Assembly: GCF_020497125.1 (NCBI RefSeq)
Contig: NC_059072.1
Coordinates: forward strand, 307,476,781 to 307,540,780
Direction of reading: 5' to 3'
Source of the DNA: Mauremys mutica
Lineage: Eukaryota; Chordata; Testudines; Geoemydidae
DNA: 64,000 nt
Positions 1 through 11,344 of this stretch are shown one piece after another. Position 1 is the first letter of the stretch, and the number at the start of each line of letters is the position of its first letter. The notes under the pieces were generated by a model. The model did no database searches. It was given only the letters and a program-made list of their open reading frames with translations, and was not told where the DNA came from. The position numbers and the translations under genes are program-made.

Positions 1-129
1 CGGCTCAGCCCGCTGCCGGGGTTCGGCAGCGGCAGCGGACTGAGCGGGACCCCGGCAGGCAGCAGCGTGCCATTAAAAATCGGCTTGCGTGCCGTCTTTG
101 GCACTCATGCCATAGGTTGCCGACCCCTG
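1..129. mobile_element. hAT-type element, one end only
   Basis: The window opens inside a GC-rich element that ends in GGTTGCCGACCCCTG at position 129. This is the inverted complement of the CAGGGGTCGGCAACC end seen at 32999. The next 8 bases, CTCTAGTT, would be its target duplication, with TA at the centre as in the other copies. The left end lies outside the window. Confidence 0.7.
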
Positions 130-1239
130 CTCTAGTTCATAAAATGCATGCAATTTGCTACACTGTGATGAGATCATGGGATAATCAATTGATGGTTCAA
201 TGCCAAAAGGTGACTGATGTAACTCCTGTTATACTGATCTAACTTCTTGTAAGTTTCCTTAACTTTTTAAAATGGATTTTTAAAAACATCTTATTCTCCT
301 AATTCATTTGACCTTCCTCCCACCTTTTTGCTCTTTCTATATTTCTGATGTGTCTGTCCAATGGGATGGCTGAGTCACACCTAGAAGCAATTGGAAAATG
401 CAAAATTAAAATATAGGAGAACCGCTTGCCAGCAGTGATATTTTGTGCTCTTGATTCTCTGCCTAGATCCTACTGTTTGTCCCATATGTAACTGCCTCTG
501 TGTTCTGTCAGCCTAATGACATATCCTAATGGGTTCACTTTTCCTGTTGTAGTCAGAATGTTTGATAACTGAAAACGAAGTCTGAGTTGTCTGAAGTAAT
601 GGGCAATCACTGAAGATGTTCCTAATTGGCTGAACTGATTATTAATGGTAGAAAAATACTTTATCTTAACCACCTCTCCTTTGAGATGTTTAACTCGGAG
701 GATGCAGGGTTACTTTTTTCTGAGGAAAGAAGGAAGCTGATTTCTCTCATTAGTGAGGTTGCTAAGTCTGAATGTGGGCTAATACAAGTTTTGAAAATTA
801 TAAAATGAGTGTGTCACACATGCCATTCCCTTGTGCTCATGAGCATCCATAACGCTTGTAATGTACAAACTGTGAAAACTAGGAATAAATGGGAAAACTT
901 GCCCACAAGAACTTTATCCAAGATAAATACGGAATAAGCTGGGGAAGAGGGGAGGGGAAGATAATTAAAATGGCTACAAACGCATCCCTTAGATTCCATT
1001 TTGGAGAAGGGGAGAACAGAATGATGGAAGTGGGGATGGAAAACAAAGGTGGAGTTAAGGTAATAGACTTTCCTTGTTCCTTAGCTATAGATGTGGAGTT
1101 CTGTTTTGAAGAATATAAATTGTATACACTACACGAGTTTGGAGGGGGAAGGGGGCTCAAGAGCTTGGTCCTCTTGCCATTGATTCTCAATGGGAAATCA
1201 GTGACCTCTATGCTAGCCACATCAGGCTCTAGCTACATA
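130..1239. other. Intronic sequence, no gene recognised
   Basis: AT-rich sequence between a hAT end and a mariner-type MITE, presumably within the KCNRG intron because the exon at 3349 opens with a splice acceptor. A 142-codon open frame at 889-1317 (plus) has no recognisable motif, and its 3' end runs into the MITE at 1240, so I treat it as chance. Confidence 0.5.
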
Positions 1240-1420
1240 CACCTCTACCTCGATATAGTGCTGTCCTCGGGAGCCAAAAAATCTTACCGCATTATAGGTG
1301 AAACCGTGTTATATTGAACTTGATTTGATCCACCGGAGCGTGCAGCCCGGACCCCCCCCTCCCCCAGAGCGCTGCTTTACCGCGTTATATCCGAATTCAT
1401 GTTATATCGGGGTAGAGGTG
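1240..1420. mobile_element. Mariner-type MITE
   Basis: The element begins CACCTCTACCTCGATATA and ends TATATCGGGGTAGAGGTG, an imperfect terminal inverted repeat, and is flanked on both sides by TA (1238-1239 and 1421-1422). A TA duplication is the signature of Tc1/mariner transposition. It is 181 bp long with no coding capacity. The interior repeats GTTATAT-type motifs near both ends. Confidence 0.75.
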
Positions 1421-2482
1421 TAGTTTATAATGGTTTTTAGAAGCTCTAAAGAGCTATTATACAGTTGGAATTTGTCTCCATACAGGAAAAGATAACCTAG
1501 TTTATCCTCCAGGACTTCTGAAATGCCTAGATTTTTATGGACACTTCACTGGAATAGTTCCAGTAGGGTTATTCTCGCTTGAAATACATGAATTAAGAGA
1601 ATGCTGGGTTTAGAACATTCAGTAGGGTTTATCTTTATATTTTGACTTTCTTTAGCTGAAAAATTGTAAGAAGCTCATCCTGGGCTTTCTCACATAGCAC
1701 ATATGAGATGGCACTTAAATGGTATATAACTTTATAGCTTATTGGACTAACTGTGCATCAGTGTAGGTTATGGCAACTTAAAAACTGAGATGTAGTCTGT
1801 TATAACCTCTTTTCTGACATTGATTAATCAAGCTACACTTGTCTGTTGAACTGCAGAGGAAAAATCTTACAAACAAATCAGTTTTTGATTGTGGTTAATT
1901 TATCTCTAATCAGTCTGGTTGTATGGAATCTTTACCTTTTAGTGTCTTTTGTGGACCTTTGTACTTTTTTCATGAACTATGGAGCAATTCTGCCTATCAA
2001 TTTATGCTACTTTTTAACAATATTTTTACATGACTTTTGTTCCTTGAGGTGTCTGGATGAATTTTTAAACCCTTTGTACTTTATTCCAAGTAAAATCAGT
2101 TTACTTTAGTTGTAAATAATTTTCATAATTGTTACTAAAAAAGTTGCTGTGCAAGGCAACTGAGCAATAAACTTCACTGTTAGTAGGGAGAGGTGCTTTG
2201 TAATGAAGAGTGCTGCTATTTAAATGAACCCAGTTTTGCTGCCCTGGCCACAGTTTGACTATTCTTATCTAAGAAACTGCTGTACGTTACGCATTATGTC
2301 AGTCATTTCCCCTCCATTGAATTAAACACAATTTTAAGAGTTGTTACAATCACTTATAAGGAAAAAGTGAACTTCATAGTGGAAAAACAAAGTGTCTATT
2401 CTGTAAAAATATAACTGGTCAAACTGCAAGAAATAGCTGTGCTTTTAATGAGGTAAAGAATTAAGACATTTAGAAAACTAAC
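1421..2482. other. Intronic sequence, nothing recognised
   Basis: AT-rich, without a clear transposon end, exon or RNA gene. An 87-codon open frame at 1846-2109 is leucine/phenylalanine-rich, as expected of T-rich noncoding DNA. Confidence 0.5.
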
Positions 2483-3186
2483 TAGGGCTGTCGATTAATC
2501 AGTTAACTCACATGATTAACTCAAAAAAATTGCGATTAATTACAGTTTTAATCGCACAGTTAATAAAATACCAATTGAAATTTATTAAATATTTTGGATG
2601 TTTTTCTACATTTATATATATACAATTGCATTCTGTGTTTGTAATTGAAATCAAAGTGTATATTTTTTATTTTAAATATTTGCACTGTAAAAATGATAAA
2701 CAAAAGAAATATTATTTTTCAGTTCATCACCTAAAAGTACTGTAGTGCAATCTTTGTTGTGAAAGCGCAACTTATAAATGTAGTTTTTTTTGTTACATAA
2801 CTGCACTCGAAAACAAAACAATGTAAAACTTCACACCTACAAGTCCACTCTGTCCTACTTCTTGTTCAGCGAATTGCTAAGACTAACAAGTTTGTTTACA
2901 TTCACAAGAGATAATGCTGCCCTCTTATTTACAATGTCACCAGAAAGTGAGAACAGGCATTTGCATGGCACTTTTGTAGCCGGCACTGCAAGGTATTTAT
3001 GTGCCAGATATGATAAACATTTGTATGTCCCTTCATGCTTCTGCCACAATTCCAGAGGACGTGCTTCCATGCTGATGGCATTTGTTAAAAACATAACAAG
3101 TAAATACGGTATTTGAAAACATCCAAAATATTGAAATGTTATTCTATTATTGTGTAACAGTGTGATTAATTGTGATTAATTTTTTA
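2483..3186 (-). mobile_element. Truncated hAT transposon
   Basis: A 5' end reading TAGGGCTGTCGATTAATC is followed by stacked GATTAAT motifs that recur, inverted, at the other end (3160-3185). The interior carries the C-terminal coding part of a hAT transposase on the minus strand. AAACTAAC at 2475-2482 is matched by AAACTAAT at 3187-3194, a possible 8-bp target duplication with one mismatch. The outermost bases of the right terminal repeat appear to be lost. Confidence 0.65.
2855..3094 (-). pseudogene. hAT transposase C-terminal (dimerisation) fragment
   Basis: A 79-codon open frame matches the C-terminal dimerisation region of hAT transposases. In order it shows a W-x-KHE motif near residue 17, LSYLAHKYLAVPAT around residues 27-40, LFSLSGDIVNK around 47-57, and a closing NVNKLVSLSN segment. 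Only this distal region survives: the zinc-finger DNA-binding domain and the DDE catalytic aspartates are absent, so it cannot encode an active enzyme. The initiating Met is an internal residue of the ancestral protein. It sits in the KCNRG intron in antisense orientation, about 250 bp from the exon, and is a molecular fossil rather than a host gene. Confidence 0.7.
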
Positions 3187-3330
3187 AAACTAATCTAGAT
3201 TCTTGGGTAGTGTAAATGAGTGCAGCTCTGTTGCAGGCGATGGAGTCATGCTGACTTGTATCAGCTGAGAATTTGGCCTGTTAAAAACATGGTTCCATCC
3301 TCCAAGAAGGATGTTAACTCGTAATCACAC

Positions 3331-3348
3331 TTTTTTCTCTTTCTCTAG
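3331..3348 (+). promoter_or_regulatory. KCNRG: 3' splice site of the KCNRG terminal exon
   Basis: An uninterrupted pyrimidine tract TTTTTTCTCTTTCTCT runs into AG at 3347-3348. The exon begins at 3349 with the third base of an arginine codon, so the intron is phase 2. This fixes the exon start better than the upstream in-frame ATG at 3311, which lies in the intron. Confidence 0.85.
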
Positions 3349-3601
3349 GTATGTCTCTATAAAACCTGATGATAGAAAGCTGATTAATGGAACTAACGTA
3401 CTAGGCCTACTAGTTGACACTTTACTTAAAGAAGGATTTCACCTTGTAAGCACCAGAACAGTCTCCACCGAAGAAAAAGTTGACTGCTACAGTTTTGAAA
3501 GGATGAAGAGGCCAGAAGCCCTTTTTCTCACTGCCAACCAAAGCCCAGAAAGCACTGGTGGAGCACAGATGAAGTTAACTCCAATGCACAAGCAGAAATG
3601 A
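3349..3601 (+). CDS. KCNRG: KCNRG, last coding exon (partial gene)
   Basis: This exon encodes the final 83 residues of potassium channel regulatory protein KCNRG, a KCTD-like cytoplasmic protein whose N-terminal BTB/T1 domain binds Kv1-type channel subunits and reduces their surface delivery. Recognisable blocks are YVSIKPDDRK at the exon start, NGTNVLGLLVDTLLKEGFHL, then STRTVSTEEKVDCYSFER, followed by a variable tail ending HKQK and a TGA at 3599-3601. From memory of the mammalian protein, the first blocks are strongly conserved and the tail is not. The BTB-encoding first exon is not in this window and should lie upstream of position 1. Synteny with the microRNA cluster on the opposite strand supports the assignment. 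I see no frameshift or stop within the exon. Confidence 0.87.
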
Positions 3602-5170
3602 AACTGGTTTCATTACTACCTGCCCTTTTGAATCTGAGAAGAGACACATGTAGACATGACTAACCCTACTATTTCTTTTTTATTTGAAATTGCAACTATT
3701 GAAGGTGGTAACAACTGTCAAATTTTATATATTTCTTCAAAAATCAGTTTTTCCCTCCTTTTCCTGCAGTCATTTCATAGAGAAGCCAAGTTCTTGTTTT
3801 CCCTGTTAACCCTTTTTTGGGGCATAGGAGAATACTGATGCAATATTGAATATGTAGTCCAGAATCAAGCAGTTAGAAATTGTCTTGCACGTGTTTAAAA
3901 CGGAGATGGGCATAATAGAAAAAATGAACCATACTGGGAATAAAGGGAGCCCCTAAACAAAGGTTCTTGCACTCATTGCAGGATACCACAAAGGCAGCTT
4001 GAAATATGACAACAGCAAGTGAAGTAGTAACAAACAGGGCCTACAGAGCCTCTCTTCTCCTTCCTTTAGAAGGTTTTATAGATGACTGGAGAAATCTAAA
4101 TTTGAATGATTACATACTATTTCTGCGAGCAAAAACTACAGAGACAATCTGAGACAAGGTGAAAGCAGCATTGTGAAAATACCACAGATCATGCCCCGTC
4201 CGACTCTTTAAACTAATGGTGGTTTCATAGATAGTGTATTATCTCCTGTTGCAGGATCCCCCAAGAAAAGAACCTATTAAACTGTCCTTCAATGCTCTGA
4301 ACTTGATAAATGTAATATTAAAAAGGGTCTGCTGTGCAATGCATGGCAGGCTGTAATGAAAGGTCAGTTAATTAGAAAAGACAGTTGCTCTTCAGAAGAA
4401 ACAAATAGGCTGGAATTCTTAACTAAAATAGTTCAAAGAACTTTTCAGCACTTGCCAAATGCAAAGAACAGCTTAGGGTGACGGGCTGGCAAAGGTGACT
4501 TTAAGACATGGTCACACTGCACTGCTAGACTGGCCTGCATCAGAAATTAGAGTAGCTTCTCGACTGCTCTCAAATTACTCTGGTTCATAGTAGTTCTAGG
4601 AATGTGGGAGTGTAGCAGATTCTGGATCCATCCTTTCCTCCTTGAGGTGTGTGACTATGCCAGGAAAGGGCGGTATAGTGGTGGACTCTTTGCTAATTAA
4701 GGATTTCCCCTACTCTGGTTAGGTCTATTAATAGCAACTTTCGGATGGTACAAAGGAGGTTGGGACAGGATCTGGCCCAATAGATCACTACTATTAAGGA
4801 GACATTACTGATGTGCCAAGAAATCAAAGACCATTTTGGATGTTTGCATCCGTATGGCTTTCTAGTATTGAATTTTCATAAAAGTTACCGTGAACATCTC
4901 CAGTCAAGAGGACAATCAATGACAGTAAGAAATGCAGATGTACATGACAACCCCTTCAATGGGCAAAGAAAGAAAATGGACTTAAGACTGTACCCAAGCT
5001 CTATAACCAAAACAATACCTGATAAACAACAATGAAGTGTAGACTAAGACTAACTTTTAATAACCTTTTATAATGGAAAATATTGTGCTGATTCACATAC
5101 AGCAGAAATCCTGATAAGAATGTTTTATTTTCATTCTTAGTCATGTTGAAAAATAAAGTTTAAAAAAAAA
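3602..5170 (+). other. KCNRG: Probable KCNRG 3' UTR and poly(A) signal
   Basis: Sequence downstream of the KCNRG stop has no coding signature. A canonical AATAAA at 5152-5157 is followed by an A-run at 5162-5171. This is the first convincing poly(A) signal after the stop that I noticed, giving a 3' UTR of about 1.5 kb. The assignment is inference. The A-run is genomic and could also be the tail of an old retroposon. Confidence 0.4.
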
Positions 5171-5390
5171 AATCTAAATCAAGAGATGAAACTTTTTTTT
5201 AAAGTACTTTCTCCCTTCTAGTGGATTATCTGTTGTCTTGACCCACTTGATCAGTCCAGGCTGATCATTTTAAAGTATTTTAACAAACCTTTTACTAGTG
5301 CAATTCCTGCTGGGCTAATAATTCTCAATGTTTCTGGGTCCTGTGGCTATTTAGGTGATGATCCACACATCAAATTTTGTTATACAGGGG

Positions 5391-5392
<2 letters not shown>

Positions 5393-5444
<52 letters not shown>
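5393..5444. repeat. (GT)21(GA)5 compound microsatellite
   Basis: Uninterrupted GT dinucleotides at 5393-5434 are followed by GA at 5435-5444. The perfect purity suggests a length-polymorphic site. Confidence 0.95.
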
Positions 5445-5765
5445 TAAAAGGAAAATGCATATTTGAAATGCAAGTTATTTTAGCCAAAAAGTGTCTAACC
5501 CAGTTTTCTATCCTGTAAGTACTTAGAGGTAGATGACCTTAGCTTTTGAAGACAATTTTGCACTAAGATGGTTACTTCAATGGAAAGCATCTGTACAAAA
5601 AGTGATAGTGAAAGTGGTCAGGCTAAAAATATTTTAACAAAGGGCCAGCTTGAGGCTGTGACTAAATGTCCATAGTAACTTGAGGCAGAGGAGAAAGTGC
5701 ACTTCTTCACTGACAAGTTACTAAAGTTACTATAAAATGGCACCTTTTTACTACAACAGCTCCCT

Positions 5766-5910
5766 GTTGGTGTAAATCACCATTGCCTTGCACCCTGTGT
5801 GGTCTGTTACACCAATGCAAAGTGGGTGCTACCAATTCAAAATGATAGTTTTCTGCACCCATTGTGCAAGTGTGAATGCCTACACAGGTTGCAGGGTAAT
5901 GGTGAATCAC
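5766..5910. repeat. Foldback repeat
   Basis: The arm around CACCATTGCCTTGCACCCTG (near 5779) is matched in inverse orientation near 5890-5905, with about 95 bp between the arms. No coding content and no clear target duplication. Probably a degenerate MITE. Confidence 0.5.
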
Positions 5911-6778
5911 ACAGTGTTTTCAGTCTTCTTATGTTAATGAAATTTTTACTGCTCTATACCTTTCAGTGCCAAACCGATGCGGCTGCAGAGAGCGTAGCTG
6001 AGTTACGGGTTTTTTTTCTGGTGCATTGTCAACAGAATTGTTTACACGGTTCTAGTTGGTTACATCTGGGCAGTCCTATAGATTGTGATTGCACAGGTAT
6101 AAGTGAAGGTCTAATTGGACCTGCAGAACCTTCGTGAAGGGTGCTGGTGTGTGGGAAAGGAAGAAGCCTGGTTGACTGAGACTGGGGTGACTTGGTAAAC
6201 CTACTAGCCAGAAAAAACATGCTTACTTGTAAGATGAGTTCCTCCTTACAGAAATTTTGGCGAGAATAAACAGTGGCACAACATAATAGAATTCCTACTG
6301 TCACTTTTCCAAGTAGAACCACAGTGTGAGTTGGCCAACCTGTCATATGCATCAGAACTAGGGATAGAACCCTGATCTGAGTTGCAGCAGTCCCATCTTC
6401 TTGCTCTCTTTTTAAGTAAATGCGAATAGATTTTGACATATTTGAGCTGCTCCATTTTGTTGTTTAAAATTGGAGTTTGTAGCCACTGGCTTCATCTACT
6501 CTTCTCCCCTGTCCAGTCCTAGGAGATGGTCTATATTGAAACTGATCTTCCGGTCACAGCAAATAAGGTTTCTCCCCTTCATAGTAATGTCAGTAAGTCG
6601 TCTTGAGGTGAGCATCATGCTGCATGGAAGGGGTTTGGTTTAAGTTACTGACACTTCTTCTCCCCCCCCCCCAATTCTCCTCTAAATATAGCAAATGAGT
6701 TGTAGACTGCCCTAAATTTTGGTATTCAGTAACATGTCTGGTATGTCTGGAGACCTGAGGTGGCCCTGCAGTCATGTC
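5911..6778. other. Intergenic, nothing recognised
   Basis: Mixed-composition sequence with a short C-run near 6661. I found no exon or clear transposon end. Confidence 0.4.
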
Positions 6779-6781
6779 TGA

Positions 6782-7060
6782 GGGCTTGTCTACACTACCG
6801 TGTGGGGTCAATCTAAGATGCACGACTTCAGCTACGTGAATAGCGTAGCTGAAGTCGACATATTTGGATCTACTTACCATGGTGTCTTCACTGCAGTAAG
6901 TTGACAGCTGATGCTCTCCCGTCAACTCCACTTGTGCTTCTCATTCTGGTGGAGTACCAGAGTCGACGGGAGAGCACTCAGCGGTCAATCGACACCCTCC
7001 CTTCCCCACACACTGGATCAATCGCTGCCTGCCGATGTGGCGGGTAGTGTAGACCAGCCC
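6782..7060. mobile_element. Harbinger-like MITE
   Basis: Terminal inverted repeats GGGCTTGTCTACACTACC and GGTAGTGTAGACCAGCCC are flanked by TGA on both sides (6779-6781, 7061-7063). A 3-bp TNA duplication is typical of PIF/Harbinger. The interior contains a compact hairpin (CGACTTCAGCTAC, spacer, GTAGCTGAAGTCG) at 6821-6858 and a second inverted pair around CGACGGGAGAGCA. Non-coding. Confidence 0.75.
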
Positions 7061-7339
7061 TGAGTGTTGAGGAAGTAGTCATCTTGCCTCTGCCCTTTTT
7101 AAAATAAGGGATCACTGGATATAAAGGAAACCAGACCTGAAACATAAGACTGCCTCCCATTCTTAGTGTAATCCGCCCTCCATATTCCTCTGAGCTTTCA
7201 TTAGAGAAATAGTAGATCCCTCTGAAAAGCAGAAATGATTGGCTGTTAAATGTGCAAAAAGCAAATGCATAAGGAACACATCACATAGACTATCTTCTTC
7301 CCTTTTTAAAATCACTGCTTCTGTCTTTTCTTTATAATT

Positions 7340-7450
7340 GAACTTGTCTAGCACTTTTTATGCAAGGCTCTCAAAGGGCTTTATCAATAATTAAACTTTT
7401 GATGCCCTTGTCAAATAGTGTAGTATTATCCCATTTTACAAGGGTGGATC
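7340..7450 (+). repeat. Old MIR-like SINE fragment
   Basis: The phrases CTCTCAAAGGGCTTTA and GTATTATCCCATTTTACA in this order are characteristic of ancient CORE/MIR-type SINEs. Highly diverged, so low certainty. Confidence 0.4.
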
Positions 7451-7673
7451 TTTAGTGGTACATGCTTATTCTTTTAAAAAAATTGTTGAACTCCTTTACA
7501 TCTCTGGGGAGTCTTTTTTTTTTTTTTAAGATTTTTTTTTTTAATATCTTCTGAGATGGGGTGGTCTATTTCCAACTTTTATATACAATAAGCTGCTGAT
7601 GCTAACTTGGGGAGAGTCTGCACTATAAAGTATTTTGTAGCTCTAGCGATAGCTTTGTAGATACTGTATAAAG

Positions 7674-7993
7674 CAGTGTTTCTCAAACTGGGGTCGCCGC
7701 TTGTGTAGGGAAAGCCCCTGGTAGGCTGGGCCGGTTTGTTTACCTGCCCTGTCTGCAGGTCTGGCCGAGTGTGGCTCCCACTGGCCGCGGTTCGCTGCTC
7801 CAGGCCAATGGGAGCTGCTGGAAGCGGCATGGTCCGAGGGACTTACTGGCTGCTGCTTCCAGCAGCCCCCATTGGCCTGCAGCGGCGAAACGCAGCCAGT
7901 GGGAGCTGCGATCGGACGGGGCAGGTAAACAAACCATCTGGCCCGCCAGAGGCTTTCCCTACACAAGCGGTGACCCCAGTTTGAGAAACACTA
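7674..7993. mobile_element. hAT foldback MITE, CAGTGTTTCTCAAAC ends
   Basis: The element is 320 bp and palindromic over most of its length. Ends are CAGTGTTTCTCAAACTGG and CCAGTTTGAGAAACACTA. Flanks GTATAAAG (7666-7673) and GCATAAAG (7994-8001) form an 8-bp target duplication with one mismatch. The interior (CCCACTGGCCGCGG, CAGGCCAATGGGAGC) is related to the cores of the elements at 9569 and 32999, although those have quite different terminal repeats. Confidence 0.8.
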
Positions 7994-8001
7994 GCATAAA
8001 G

Positions 8002-8934
8002 AATGAAAGCCCTTCAGGAATTAAGAAAATTGCAGTCTTGAATATCCTGTGCTCTGTGCATGTGCTACTGATTATTTAAAAATCCATTTTAACTAATTAA
8101 AGATTTTGCATGAGTTGGGAGAAAGAAAAGACAAATCATTCAGCTGGTTTATTTGCCATGCCAATGGAAAACTACCAGTCTTTGTCCAGTTCTGAAACAG
8201 TTTTCACTTGCCAGCATACTTGAACTGCATAAGAAAACAATGAAGAATACCAGGCCATGTTCTGGTATGTGACTATTTAACACATGCTAGGTGAAAGAAT
8301 GATACAATGATGATTGCTTCCTATCCCCTCTTGCACACATGCAAAGAGAGGTTGGAACATCATGTTTCTAGGTACTAGAGTTGGAGGAAGCTTTCTTGTG
8401 CAATAGACTTTCCCTTTCTGCTTAGTTTCAATCTAAAGTGCTGAAAAGGAATTTATCTAATCACAGCGGGGGGTGAGCAGGGCTTGATCTGTCCTTGAAA
8501 TGGACACAGCTGTGGTGTATGTAGTATAGGCTAGCTAAGAAGTACTGTTCTGATCCAGTATGGATTTTGTTTTTAGATGTAAGTGTGAGCTGTGAGTTAA
8601 ACTCTAGGCTTAGATCATAGTAATGCCTGTATAGTTTCGTAAAATTGTCAAGGAGATTTACACCCAATTGCTGGAAAGTGGTATTGAATGTTAATTGGGT
8701 AGCAGACTCTCAACCATCAACAAGCCATTTTCTCACTGCCTCTTAGTCTTTGTTCCTAGTTTGTGCTGACCTAGTGCAGCTGCATAGCTTTATTTTTATT
8801 GATTTTTTTCCTCCCTAACAATGAAGATGAACACCTACAATAAAATTTCAGTCCATCACAAGGAAATTCAACTCTCCACCAAATGTTATATTGATCTGTT
8901 CCCACTAGATGCTGCTGAAGCTAAGCATATAAAA
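8002..8934. other. Intergenic, nothing recognised
   Basis: AT-rich sequence between two hAT MITEs. No exon, RNA gene or repeat end that I can support. Confidence 0.4.
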
Positions 8935-9255
8935 TAGTGGCTTTCAAACTTCATTGCACTGTGACCCCCTTCTGACAACAAAAATTACTACATGACCCCA
9001 GGAGGGGGGAACCGAAGACTGAGATCTGCTGCTGGGCAGGGGGGCCAAAGCCGAAGCCCAAAGGCTTGTGCCCCGGGTGGAGGGCACGTAACCGTAGCCC
9101 TGGGTGGTGAGGCTCGGGCTTTAGCTTCAGTCCTGGGCAGAGGGGCTTAGGCCCAGGCCCTGGACCCCAACAAGTCTAACACCAGCCTTGGTGACCCCAT
9201 TAAAATGAGATTGGGACCCACTTGGGGGTCCCGACACACAGTTTGAGAACCCCTA
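8935..9255. mobile_element. hAT MITE, degraded ends
   Basis: The left end TAGTGGCTTTCAAACTT pairs with GTTTGAGAACCCCTA at the right. Flanks ATATAAAA and AAGTAAAA agree at 6 of 8 positions, including the central TA. The GC-rich interior repeats GGGC/AGGCCC motifs. Terminal mutations suggest it is older than the neighbours at 7674 and 9569. Confidence 0.6.
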
Positions 9256-9568
9256 AAGTAAAAGACAACCAATGTGATGATAGAGAACACTCCTCTGTGA
9301 GGGCTGTGTATAAATTTTATGTCCTCAGAAACCACTACAGGGGCAAGGGAATAGGTGCTGTGACTTTGATGCCTGTGTATCTTCAGCAGCCCACTAAACT
9401 TGTATCAACAATATTAAGAAGTCACATAAAGTAAGTTTTAATTGCTTTTGAAGATCTGTTGGTTATGGTAGACCTGAAAGTTGTCCCATTCTTTGACACT
9501 GCTGCTTCTGCCCAGCCTCCTGCAGTAGGTTAGGCCACAATTAGAGAATACCATGTAGGGCCTAGTAC

Positions 9569-9897
9569 AGGGGTCTGGAACCTGCAGCATGCAGCTCACC
9601 AAGGTAAGCACCCTGGCGGACTGGGCCAGTTTGTTTATTTGCCACGTTGGCAGGTTTGGCTGATCACAGATCCAACTGGCTATGGTTTGCCATCCCAGGC
9701 CAATGGGGGAGGCGGGAAACTGTAGCCAGCACATCCCTCACCTGTGTCGCTTCCCACCTCCCCCGTTGGCCTGGGACGGCAAACCGCAGCCAGTGGGAGC
9801 TGCGGTTGGCCGAACCTGCCGATGTGGCAGATAAACTAGCCTGGACCACCAGGGTGCTTACTCTGGCGAGCCGCATGCCAGAGGTTGCCGACCACTG
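9569..9897. mobile_element. hAT foldback MITE, CAGGGGTC ends
   Basis: A 329-bp foldback element flanked by a perfect 8-bp duplication GCCTAGTA (9561-9568 and 9898-9905). Ends are CAGGGGTCTGGAACC and GGTTGCCGACCACTG. The two halves are inverted copies sharing GTAAGCACCCTGG, TTTGTTTATTTGCC and CCAGGCCAATGGGGG-type blocks. Non-coding and presumably mobilised in trans by an autonomous hAT. Confidence 0.85.
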
Positions 9898-9905
9898 GCC
9901 TAGTA

Positions 9906-10448
9906 AATGGATCCACCAACATTAACTAGAGTAGATTGGCACTGAGTGCAGAAAGGCCTAGCGCCATGTATATTTTCAAATGAGTGTGTGGGATATGAAT
10001 AATCAGTCCTCACATGAAATATAGACTAAACCTGACTTCTGTCTAAAAAAAAACAAATGTCACTTTTCTAGAACATGATGACATTTCAGCTGCAGTATAA
10101 CCCTCAAATTATTTGCTATAAGACTAGTCTTGTGTATACAGTTCTTCTAAGAGTTCCCCTTGCTCTTCCATTGCTACAGCTGTAATGGGATGGTTCACTC
10201 AGTAGGTACCTTCCTTCGAGTGGAACAAGATAGATCTCGTTCCTAAGGTAAATCCTGAGAAATGCTGGAAACCGCAATGTGTGAGTTTATTACAGGGAAC
10301 TCATCTGCATCTTCACCTCACCAAATAGCTGCTTATCCCACAATGAGGTAAGACGAGCTGGCTAACTGCCTAAATTGCTGAAGGATTAAGCACTGCAACA
10401 CGACCTGTTGCATCACAATTGTGACAAAATACAAGAGATTAAAAACAC
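9906..10448. other. Intergenic, nothing recognised
   Basis: AT-rich; no recognisable gene or transposon end. Confidence 0.4.
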
Positions 10449-10450
10449 TA

Positions 10451-10546
10451 GGGGTGGGATTTTCAAAAGGGAGATAGGCACCTAATTCCCATTGAAATTC
10501 AACAGGAGTCTGACGCCTACTTCCCTGTAGCTCCTTTGAAAACCAC
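10451..10546. repeat. Short foldback repeat with GGGATTTTCAAAAG ends
   Basis: TGGGATTTTCAAAAGGGAG at the left is the inverse of CTCCTTTGAAAACCACA at the right. A partial relative begins near 22866 with GGGTGGGATTTTCAA. A small palindromic interspersed repeat. Confidence 0.55.
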
Positions 10547-10547
10547 A

Positions 10548-11339
10548 ACTTACAAAAATTTTATATTTTACAGCCAGTGGTAGCAAAAATAAATATGTAA
10601 TAAAAATAGACCATCCACCCTGGGACATTAATTTCATGATGTTATATTTAGTGGCAAAGCCTTGCTGATTCTTGGTCTTCTCATCTCTGCACCTTTCCTT
10701 GGGCTATCTCCTTATACCTGAAACCCACTCCACCCCTATTGATGGAAGGGTAGGAAAGGCTATCTCTGAAGGATCACAGGGATCTGCCTGGGAAGCAATC
10801 TCACTCTTTTATTGGGGACAATGTGGATGGCAGCTGCCTCTGTAGTGCCACTGTTCCCATATACAGGGAGAGTCCATAAGTCAGCCTGTGGGACGGGAGT
10901 GCTGTGTAAACAGGGATATGCATACTGTTCTCCATTCTCATGGAGAATCTGCCTAAAAATTAGTATAACTTGAGGTAAACAGGCAAAGGCTAAAACTAGA
11001 AAAGAGGTCAGAGTCTATGTAAAGAATGTAAATAGAGAATAATATTATAGTGGACCTAACTACATTGAACTAGGTGCTCCTGCATCCCTCCTCCCTCCAA
11101 CCCCATCTCTCTCTAACTGCCTTACTCTCCTTCTGTGCTTATATATGGTCCCAGCTCCTCCTCTCCCATGCACTCCCCACCAACTTCTGTTCCCCTCCTC
11201 TATTCCCTACCCCTTGGCTCCTGCAATCTCCCTCCATTTTAGTCAGATTGCTTCCTTCTCTGCTGCCTGGGAGCCAGCTGGGGGAGAATTGAGAGCACAC
11301 GAGAGCCAGTCTCTTTGATCTCCATTACAGTATGTGAAC
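10548..11339. other. Intergenic, nothing recognised
   Basis: Ordinary noncoding sequence; C/T-rich from 11070 to 11280. The 72-codon open frame there is low-complexity Leu/Ser/Pro. Confidence 0.4.
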
Positions 11340-11344
11340 ATTGA

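Noticed and set aside
889..1317. 142-codon plus-strand open frame
   Set aside because: No domain or motif, lies in an intron and its last third runs into the mariner-type MITE at 1240.
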